Below, piece by piece: positions 34,949-40,610 of a stretch of DNA of 40,610 bases. A model generated the notes under the pieces. That model was not told where the DNA came from. It did no database searches and saw only the letters and a list, made by a program, of their open reading frames with translations. The position numbers were made by a program, and so were the translations under genes. Source of the DNA: an uncultured Eudoraea sp. (GTDB taxonomy: Bacteria > Bacteroidota > Bacteroidia > Flavobacteriales > Flavobacteriaceae); the NCBI GenBank assembly GCA_947258555.1, contig CAMYJF010000007.1, positions 59,531-100,140 of the forward strand. The letters are read 5' to 3'. Numbering within the stretch: position 1 is the first letter of the stretch; the number at the start of each line of letters is the position of its first letter.

Positions 34949-34956
34949 CAAATGTA
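34949..34956 (-). promoter_or_regulatory. Bacteroidota -7 box TACATTTG for the TonB-domain gene
   Basis: On the minus strand this matches TAnnTTTG exactly, 27 bp before the ATG at 34921. I see no clean TTTG at the usual -33 distance, so the evidence is only partial. Confidence 0.4.
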
Positions 34957-35053
34957 ACGTGAACCCCTCCTTTGCTGTATTAATCAAGTGTAAAATGATG
35001 TAAATTCTTTGTAAATCCATTTAAAGGGACACGGATTTAGATAGTTTTGTAGC

Positions 35054-35950
35054 ATGGGTTTAAGACTTTTGAATAAAATATCCTCCAGACTTGTTTTGAT
35101 TCTATTTTTAGCAGCTATTGGCCATGCACAGGATCCTGCGGGGGAAAGCCAGAAGAAAGTATCTCTGCGCATGATCGGCCATCAGGTCTTGCTCAGTACT
35201 CAGGACAGTACGTCCCGGGTATTACCTATAAAAAAGGAAGGGGATCGTTATCGGATCCAATTTGAAGAAGAATTCGCATTTGTCCCCGAGCAATTGGTCG
35301 CTACTATAGATCAGGTGGCAAAGGAAACAAAATTAGCTCTTAGCTATATAGTAGAGGTCGTGGAATGTGAAAATGGGGATGTGATCTATAGTTTTAAAAT
35401 GGACGAAACCGCCCAATCCGATATTGTGCCCTGCCAGTCCAGGATCCAGGAAAAGGGCTGTTACAGTTTGTTATTTACCATCCTTGAAGAAGGAAATTAT
35501 GCGGCACTAGTTACCGGCACTCAGGATCCATCAGGGCAATTTGCAGATAAGACTTCCTATACGACTATAGTCATTGCTGCATTAGCCTTATTTGTAGGTT
35601 TGTTGTCCTTTATCTATTGGAAGCGGAGGCGAAGCTTAACTTTAGATCCAAACCTGATCTCTTTGGGCGAATACCAGTTCGACAAACGGAATACCGAGCT
35701 ATTAATCGAAGAGCAACGTATAGAACTAACAAGTAAAGAAGCCGATCTTTTGCTTCTGTTGTACAACGAGGCAAATAACACAGTAGAACGGGAACTGATC
35801 TTAAACCGGGTTTGGGGAGATGAAGGCGATTATGTGGGAAGGACGCTGGATGTTTTTATATCCAAGCTGCGAAAAAAACTAGAGTTCGATTCCAAAGTCA
35901 AGATCGTTAATATCCGGGGGGTAGGATATAAGTTGGTAGTGGATGTTTAG
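35054..35950 (+). CDS. Membrane-spanning winged-helix regulator with periplasmic sensor half
   Basis: A 298-residue protein. It begins with a signal-like segment ending GHAQ (about residue 26), then about 140 residues predicted outside the cytoplasm with Cys at 105, 127 and 136, one membrane helix (about 170-188, followed by KRRR), and a cytoplasmic winged-helix DNA-binding domain at about 204-298 of the OmpR type (LTSKEADLLLLLYNEAN, LNRVWGDEGDYVGRTLDVFISKLRKKL, VNIRGVGYKL). There is no receiver domain. This is ToxR-like in principle but with the DNA-binding domain at the C-terminus. It is divergent from the TonB-domain gene, its likely target. Signal sensed unknown. Confidence 0.88.
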   Translation: MGLRLLNKISSRLVLILFLAAIGHAQDPAGESQKKVSLRMIGHQVLLSTQDSTSRVLPIKKEGDRYRIQFEEEFAFVPEQLVATIDQVAKETKLALSYIVEVVECENGDVIYSFKMDETAQSDIVPCQSRIQEKGCYSLLFTILEEGNYAALVTGTQDPSGQFADKTSYTTIVIAALALFVGLLSFIYWKRRRSLTLDPNLISLGEYQFDKRNTELLIEEQRIELTSKEADLLLLLYNEANNTVERELILNRVWGDEGDYVGRTLDVFISKLRKKLEFDSKVKIVNIRGVGYKLVVDV

Positions 35951-35975
35951 ATGGTAATCTGTTGAGTCAGTGTAT

Positions 35976-35994
35976 ATTCTGGCAGAATTTTTAT
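35976..35994 (+). terminator. Possible weak terminator ATTCT-GGC-AGAAT-TTTTATT
   Basis: A 5-bp stem with a T-rich tail 26 bases after the regulator stop codon. The stem is short, so it is only a candidate. Confidence 0.3.
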
Positions 35995-36007
35995 TGTTGG
36001 TAATCAT

Positions 36008-36067
36008 TGTCAGGTCGAGCGGAGTCGAGACCTACCCAATGACCTCTCGACTCCGCTCGAGGTGACA
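36008..36067. repeat. REP-like flavobacterial intergenic palindrome
   Basis: Arms TGTCA-gg-TCGAGCGGAGTCGAGA (36008-36030) and TCTCGACTCCGCTCGA-gg-TGACA (36045-36067) surround a 14-base loop. The 16-bp inner arms and 5-bp outer arms pair perfectly, while a GG:GG mismatch sits at the same place in both. Similar TCGAGCG.AGTCGA palindromes recur between genes in many Flavobacteriaceae genomes (my recollection, not searched here). It lies between convergent genes and could also halt transcription. Confidence 0.75.
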
Positions 36068-36149
36068 TCCCCATCACCTCCTCATCTTACAAGGATATTT
36101 TTTTCCACTCATAAGGTAGTGGTATCCTCCAAAAATTTGATCATTGAAT

Positions 36150-37010
36150 TCAACCCCCATTAAAGTTTTCTTCCGCCCAACTTTTGAGATCCCCGCTTAT
36201 GTTAAATTCATCCTTTATGGTTTGGATATTATCAACAACTTTGAAATCGTTCTTATTCATGTACTTGAACATCTTAGATAAGTCTTTTCCCATGGCCAAA
36301 CGCGTAATAATACCAGGTAGTTTTTTATATTTTACAGGGGTATTCAGCGCTTGTGAAAAGGCTTGAGGTACATCACCAATTTTCCATTCATCGGTGGCAA
36401 TAGAAAGTGTTTTATCCTGGTACCTTTCCCGGTTTGAAATTACATGGGCTGCAATATTGCCAATATCATCAGTACCGATCATTTGCTGTGTACAGCCTTT
36501 GTTCAAAGGCGAAACAAACTTTCCTTTTTTTATGCCATTGGCCACTTGCGGGAGTAAATTGTTTTCATAAAAAGATGCCGGCCGCAAGATGGTATGACTA
36601 AGGTTTTTGGATTGTATGTATTTTTCCAGTTCATACTTACTTTCAAAATGAGGCACACCCGTATTGAGATCTGCACCAAGTACAGAAGAATAGACAAAGT
36701 GTGTGTTGTTTTCGGGATTTATGGCATCAATAAATCGTTTCCCTTGTGTAATCTCCTCTTCTTTTTTCTGCAATACCTGCACTAAAAAAATAGCATCTGC
36801 TTTGTCTAGATATTCTTGAAATGATTCAGGCTGGCCAAGATTGCCTTCCACAAGTGTTGCTCCTTTAGCTATTAATTGTTTTGATCTTTCAGAGTTCGCA
36901 TTCCGCGTTAATCCAATAACAGCATGATTCCTGGCCAATGCATGCTTAGCTAGCGCACTCCCCTGGTTACCGGTGATTCCAGTTACGAAAATTGTTTTCT
37001 GCGTATCCAT
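36150..37010 (-). CDS. NmrA-like NAD(P)-binding protein
   Basis: I start at the ATG at 37010 (MDTQKTIFVTGITGNQGSALA); the longer form adds only MKASKIKQSQI. The 286-residue product has the Rossmann GxxGxxG motif (GITGNQG), ATLVEGNLGQPESFQEYLDKADAIFLV, and the NmrA-like region HFVYSSVLGADLNTGVPHFESKYELEKYI. The family includes redox-sensing regulators and NAD(P)H:quinone oxidoreductase-like enzymes. No catalytic Tyr-x3-Lys is clear; K.ELEKY may stand in. It has its own candidate promoter upstream. Confidence 0.85.
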   Translation of the reverse strand: MDTQKTIFVTGITGNQGSALAKHALARNHAVIGLTRNANSERSKQLIAKGATLVEGNLGQPESFQEYLDKADAIFLVQVLQKKEEEITQGKRFIDAINPENNTHFVYSSVLGADLNTGVPHFESKYELEKYIQSKNLSHTILRPASFYENNLLPQVANGIKKGKFVSPLNKGCTQQMIGTDDIGNIAAHVISNRERYQDKTLSIATDEWKIGDVPQAFSQALNTPVKYKKLPGIITRLAMGKDLSKMFKYMNKNDFKVVDNIQTIKDEFNISGDLKSWAEENFNGG

Positions 37011-37082
37011 TATTTGAGATTGTTTGATTTTACTTGCCTTCAACCGAAGAAATTAAGATTAGTTGGATTGCCTCGGTACACA

Positions 37083-37115
37083 GTAAGATACACTTTGTTC
37101 GTATATCAATACAAA
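37083..37115 (-). promoter_or_regulatory. Candidate promoter and operator for the NmrA-like gene
   Basis: On the minus strand TTTG (37112-37115) is followed after 21 bases by TATCTTAC (37083-37090), resembling the Bacteroidota -33 TTTG / -7 TAnnTTTG pair in 6 of 8 -7 positions. Within the spacer lies GTAT-N4-ATAC (37101-37112), a possible regulator site. The leader would be about 65 bases long. Confidence 0.35.
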
Positions 37116-37208
37116 TGCAGCCAAAATTTCTGCACGAGAAAAGAGAGGAAGATTGTTTGTAGGTTGGAAAGAAAAAACCGCATGATAGAGTATCATACGG
37201 TCATAAAC

Positions 37209-38297
37209 TTAGTCCTCTTTATGGTCGAGGCTGATCTTTTTGGATTGATCCTCCATCTGATACTGGAGTCGTTGTTCGGATCGTATTCGCCGTTCCAGGA
37301 TATTTACATAGTCCCAGCCACGGCGGATCTTGTATTCAGAATAGGACCTTGAGGCCCATTCTACAGCTTCATCCAGATTGCCATTGATCTCATTGATAAT
37401 GGCCATATTATAGCAAGCTCTACCTGCAACCTTGTCATTTGAGTTCCCTACTTCGGATTCCCACAAATCAGCAGCACGTTGCCAATAACCCGTTCTGGCG
37501 AGTCGCATTCCCTTCTTAAAATTATCCGTACCTCGTACAAAATAATCCCTTCTCACGCGGGTGTGGTAAGGGAAGAGTCTGGATGCATAACGCTGACCCA
37601 GTTTTTGGCTTATTTGGAGTACGGCTTCTTTTCTATTGACAATTGCCTGTACTGCTTTTACCGGATTAATACCAACACCCCTCGAGTTGGCTGTATTGTA
37701 CTCAACACACTCATCCCGGATCAATTTCTGTTGGGGATCATAGATGCGCCATCCTGTTTTAATTAGTGTAGACACTTGGGCCCTGTGTTCAATACCGGGG
37801 ATTTCAGTCCCTAAAGGCCCTTTAATAGTAACCGGGGCTGTTTGATAATCTATATTAGTATCCGTGTCAAAGAATGACAAGGTAAATAAGGCATCTATAC
37901 CGTATGTTTCACAGATCTCATTAACTTGCTCCCAGTCCAAAGGAGCCGGATGTACTCCCATACCCGGACTGCGCAAAGGCACATTTTCCAAATACTGAAC
38001 CGCTTCAAAACGTTTCGTTACAGTCAGCTCTTCTTTTAAAGCCATTATGGCATTTTGGGCAGCATCTTTATCGAGATTTTTCCCTTCTATAGATAAGATC
38101 TTATCGATCTCATCTGCTGTTCTGTTTTTTTCCGATGGTAGGCTTCGGTCTACAATTCCAATATCCTGAATGGAACTAGGGAGAAAAACCGTTGCGGGTT
38201 GGGTGACCGGTATGGTCAGTTCATTTGTCGATGCGCAGGAAACGAAGAGCAATCCGGCAAGGACGGACACGAGTAGGTGGTTGACATGAGATTTCAT
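37209..38297 (-). CDS. DUF6340-type lipoprotein
   Basis: A 362-residue lipoprotein (HLLVSVLAGLLFVSCASTNE). The order matches the DUF6340 family of Bacteroidota: an early TVFLPSSIQDIGIVDRSLP strand, IDALFTLSFFDTDTNIDYQ, VSTLIKTGWRIYDPQQKLIRDE, then helical repeats (FKKGMRLARTGYWQRAADLWESEVG and ACYNMAIINEINGNLDEAVEWASRSY) like TPRs. Family function is unknown; a cell-envelope role is inferred from the lipobox. Its nearest neighbours, both over 150 bp away, are the NmrA-like and amidase genes. Confidence 0.8.
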   Translation of the reverse strand: MKSHVNHLLVSVLAGLLFVSCASTNELTIPVTQPATVFLPSSIQDIGIVDRSLPSEKNRTADEIDKILSIEGKNLDKDAAQNAIMALKEELTVTKRFEAVQYLENVPLRSPGMGVHPAPLDWEQVNEICETYGIDALFTLSFFDTDTNIDYQTAPVTIKGPLGTEIPGIEHRAQVSTLIKTGWRIYDPQQKLIRDECVEYNTANSRGVGINPVKAVQAIVNRKEAVLQISQKLGQRYASRLFPYHTRVRRDYFVRGTDNFKKGMRLARTGYWQRAADLWESEVGNSNDKVAGRACYNMAIINEINGNLDEAVEWASRSYSEYKIRRGWDYVNILERRIRSEQRLQYQMEDQSKKISLDHKED

Positions 38298-38455
38298 GAT
38301 CGCTGGTTTTTTTGGTAATAGGTTACTTAATTACCATATAGTGTCCTAGGATATAACGTTTGAAGGCCTAAGATGGTATAAAGAGCTGGAAAAAGGCAAG
38401 GAGATCTATTTATTGGGGTTCAGGGGCTACACTATTGGTTTATGGACGCACTTTT

Positions 38456-40084
38456 TTAGTCAGGTAGTAATTCTGAAGCACATAAAATGCCTTTAAACTC
38501 CGGGATGATCCGGTGTTGTGTAGCTTGCTCATAGGCGTAAGCCGCCTCAATCAATACAGGTTCACTCCAGGCCCGGCCAAAAAAAGAAATACCCACCGGT
38601 AAGCCGCCCACATCCCCCATCGGTACAGTAATATTGGGATATCCAGCACGTGCTGCCGGGGAGGAGCTGCCTATGTGAAAACTATCTCCATTGGTCCAAT
38701 CGGTTTTCCAGGCCGGCGAACCGGTTGGAGCGATGATCGCATCTAATTGATGTTCGTCCATGACGCGATCGATACCATCTTCCCGAGCGCCTTTCAGCAT
38801 TTGGGCGAGGGCCTCCTGATAGTCAGGCGAATTGAGATCTCCTTTTTCCTGGGCCAATTCCAAATAGCGCTGATTGTAGAACTGCAATTCGATTGAATCC
38901 TTCTCATTAAAGGCGATTAGTTCTACCACACTTTTAATCGGGGCATTGGGCCCAAGGGATTCAAAATAAGCATTTAACCCATCCTTATATTCAAACAGCA
39001 TGATCTGAAAGGAATTCCGGCCTACTTCCGGTTCGGTGATCGTTTCAATCTCAATAATCTCAGCTCCCAGGGCTTTGATCTTTTCAACAGCCCGACTCAT
39101 AAGAGAATCTACCTTAAAATGCCTGCCTTCCGGTCGTTTGTACCAACCAATGCGTTTTCCGTTAAGTCCTTCTGAATTAAGGAATTGCGTGTAATCTGTA
39201 TATGATCTTCCCTGGCTTGCAAGCGTTTTGCTATCTGTGGAGTCTATACCGGTAAGTGCACCCAGACACATAGCAGCATCCCGAAGGGTTCTGGCCATGG
39301 GCCCTGGGGTATCCTGGGTAAATGAAATAGGGATGATCCCTGATCGACTCAGTAAGCCTACGGTTGGTTTGATACCTACAATGCCATTAGCGGTAGATGG
39401 GCAAACTATGGAACCGTTAGTTTCGGTACCTATAGCTAGTATGGTTAAATTGGCAGAAACTGCAACGGCAGAACCCGAACTTGAGCCACAGGGGTTACGG
39501 TCCAGGTAATACGGGTTTTTAACTTGTCCGCCCAGGCCGCTCCAGCCGCTGGAGGAAAGCTGACCACGAAAATTGGCCCATTCACTGAGATTAGCTTTGC
39601 CAAGAATAACGGCACCGGCCTCCCGCAGACGTTTTGTCGTGTAACTATCCTGCAGGGGATATGAATTTTCCAAGGCCCTGGAGCCTGCCGTATTTGGCAT
39701 TTTATCATGGGTGTCGATATTGTCTTTTAGCACGATGGGGATACCGTGTAGCGCTCCTCTGCTTTTACCCTGTTTCAATTCTTCCTGAAGGGATTCAGCG
39801 ATCTCCATGGCATCTGGGTTCACGCTGAGTATGGACCTTAGCGTCGGACCGTTCTGATCTATAGACTCGATTCGGTCCAGGTAGGCTTGTACTACTTCAG
39901 CAATGCTAAAAGTACCTTCTTTATACCCCTGCTGGAGTTGTGATATAGTGTATTCCTCAAAACGAAAGCTTTCTTGGTCATTATTTTCGGATGTATCACC
40001 TGGTCCTTGACAGCTTATAAACAAGCACATAGAAACGACGGCAAGGCTAATTTTCCAATTAGGTTTTGTGATTACTGTGTTCAT
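38456..40084 (-). CDS. Amidase-signature enzyme, lipoprotein
   Basis: A 542-residue protein with a lipoprotein signal (LAVVSMCLFISCQGPGD). The amidase-signature Ser-cisSer-Lys triad is visible: K120 in LKDNIDT, cis-Ser S201 in NPCGSSSGSA and nucleophile S225 in GTETNGSIVCPS, with the usual 24-residue spacing between the two serines. The C-terminal part includes ITVPMGDVGGLPVGISFFGRAW, typical of this family. It hydrolyses amide or ester bonds outside the cytoplasm; substrate unknown. It stands apart by 158 bp from the DUF6340 gene. Confidence 0.92.
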   Translation of the reverse strand: MNTVITKPNWKISLAVVSMCLFISCQGPGDTSENNDQESFRFEEYTISQLQQGYKEGTFSIAEVVQAYLDRIESIDQNGPTLRSILSVNPDAMEIAESLQEELKQGKSRGALHGIPIVLKDNIDTHDKMPNTAGSRALENSYPLQDSYTTKRLREAGAVILGKANLSEWANFRGQLSSSGWSGLGGQVKNPYYLDRNPCGSSSGSAVAVSANLTILAIGTETNGSIVCPSTANGIVGIKPTVGLLSRSGIIPISFTQDTPGPMARTLRDAAMCLGALTGIDSTDSKTLASQGRSYTDYTQFLNSEGLNGKRIGWYKRPEGRHFKVDSLMSRAVEKIKALGAEIIEIETITEPEVGRNSFQIMLFEYKDGLNAYFESLGPNAPIKSVVELIAFNEKDSIELQFYNQRYLELAQEKGDLNSPDYQEALAQMLKGAREDGIDRVMDEHQLDAIIAPTGSPAWKTDWTNGDSFHIGSSSPAARAGYPNITVPMGDVGGLPVGISFFGRAWSEPVLIEAAYAYEQATQHRIIPEFKGILCASELLPD

Positions 40085-40157
40085 TGATATTCAGATTTAG
40101 TTGCAAGAGAAGATATGCTTTGTTGGGCCTAATAATTTAATAATATCGATCCTATTT

Positions 40158-40610
40158 CTATTTGTAATTCGGAATATTATGTCCTAAAATTATATCCCTT
40201 TTGACTGTCAATATGTTATTTGCAAGCGTTGGCATTACCAAGCCTGAACCTCCACGATTCCTCAATTTCTCTCTTTCAGATTTAGTCAGCAAGGGGTCGT
40301 CCTCAAAGACATAGTCATCCAAATAGTATTCATTCCTAGCAGGTTCTTTTACGGTCAGGTGGATATGTTCCGGCTCGTTTCTTTCCGGGTAGGCTCCCGG
40401 ACGAAATGTATAAAAAGTATATTCCCCATTTTTCCCTGTTTTTACCCAGCCGCGAATATACCCATGTCTTTTTGCCCATCCTTTTTCATCACCTTTCTTT
40501 TCGTAGATACCCTTCCTATTCGTTTGATAGATATATAGGATTATATCTTCAGCCGGAGTTTTACCGTCTTGTTGAAATACCGTACCAGAAATTTTCAACT
40601 TGGGTTCGGA
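40158..40610 (-). CDS. Intradiol-ring-cleavage-dioxygenase-like protein, 5' end outside the window
   Basis: The frame is open to the window edge with no start codon other than an internal TTG at 40598, and upstream codons read SEPK, so the gene is truncated. The visible part has GYIRGWVKTGKNGEYTFYT, FRPGAYPERNEPEHIH and RGGSG near the end. YP and HIH are placed like the iron-binding Tyr and the two His of intradiol dioxygenases, but the spacing Tyr-to-His is short (8 residues), so full dioxygenase activity is uncertain. Many Bacteroidota carry such secreted relatives of unknown substrate. Confidence 0.75.
   Translation of the reverse strand, partial: SEPKLKISGTVFQQDGKTPAEDIILYIYQTNRKGIYEKKGDEKGWAKRHGYIRGWVKTGKNGEYTFYTFRPGAYPERNEPEHIHLTVKEPARNEYYLDDYVFEDDPLLTKSEREKLRNRGGSGLVMPTLANNILTVKRDIILGHNIPNYK

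Noticed and set aside
35042-35049. TAGTTTTG box before the winged-helix regulator
   Set aside because: It matches TAnnTTTG, but it is 4 bases before the ATG and the nearest TTTG is 30 bases upstream, too far for the usual -33 spacing.
37014-37352. Plus-strand ORF of 112 codons
   Set aside because: It runs over the NmrA promoter region and antisense into the DUF6340 gene; residue pattern is not protein-like.
1-40610. CRISPR array, integrase, insertion sequence or phage signs
   Set aside because: No regularly spaced repeats, no transposase or integrase motifs and no tRNA-attached att duplication were seen on either strand.

Overview
The window looks like chromosomal DNA of a marine-type Bacteroidota, most likely Flavobacteriaceae. 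The support is indirect: moderately AT-rich sequence, many lipoproteins with a Cys lipobox followed by charged residues, families common in this phylum (DUF6090, DUF6340, LytTR-type membrane regulators, FG-GAP/VCBS and PQQ/cytochrome c fusion proteins), a few TAnnTTTG-type promoter boxes, little Shine-Dalgarno signal, and a 60-bp TCGAGCGGAGTCGAGA-type intergenic palindrome. No rRNA, tRNA, insertion sequence, integrase, phage gene or CRISPR array was found.

Layout. (1) 1-7088, minus strand: a truncated membrane regulator, then a compact run of exported proteins (metallo-beta-lactamase-fold hydrolase, seven-blade FG-GAP protein, small membrane protein, PQQ dehydrogenase with inserted cytochrome c, small lipoprotein, small membrane protein, alkaline phosphatase). 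(2) 7194-9619: DUF6090 protein, exported DinB protein (plus strand), small secreted and membrane proteins. (3) 9629-13612, minus: VOC protein, Rieske oxygenase, RibD-C/DHFR-like reductase, two NTF2-like proteins and a bestrophin-type channel, with mostly short gaps. (4) 13989-21491: the most unusual block. A class III nucleotide cyclase with TPRs and a catalase-like/SRPBCC fusion on the plus strand run tail to tail into a minus-strand operon of patatin phospholipase, a membrane protein with two copies of an HxxRW...DD...SNFD module, and a DyP peroxidase. (5) 21887-25600: a membrane protein, a coiled-coil protein 1 bp ahead of an ABC1/UbiB-type kinase, a shared hairpin terminator, and a convergent coiled-coil protein with three internal repeats. 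(6) 25706-34921, minus: cyclophilin, S9 peptidase, glutamine amidotransferase-like protein, lipoproteins, a membrane hydrolase-like protein, an NTF2-like protein, an exported acetolactate-decarboxylase-family lipoprotein, an amidohydrolase with an extra C-terminal domain and a TonB-C-domain protein. The last is divergent from a membrane-anchored winged-helix regulator (35054-35950). (7) 36150-40610, minus: NmrA-type protein, DUF6340 lipoprotein, amidase and a truncated intradiol-dioxygenase-like protein.

Best candidate for something undescribed: block 4. A phospholipase, two different haem-protein families (catalase-like and DyP), a lipid-pocket SRPBCC domain and a duplicated-module membrane protein sit together, next to a cyclase. 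I infer a membrane-lipid (per)oxide or oxylipin-processing module. No function here is proven by sequence alone, and no database search was run.
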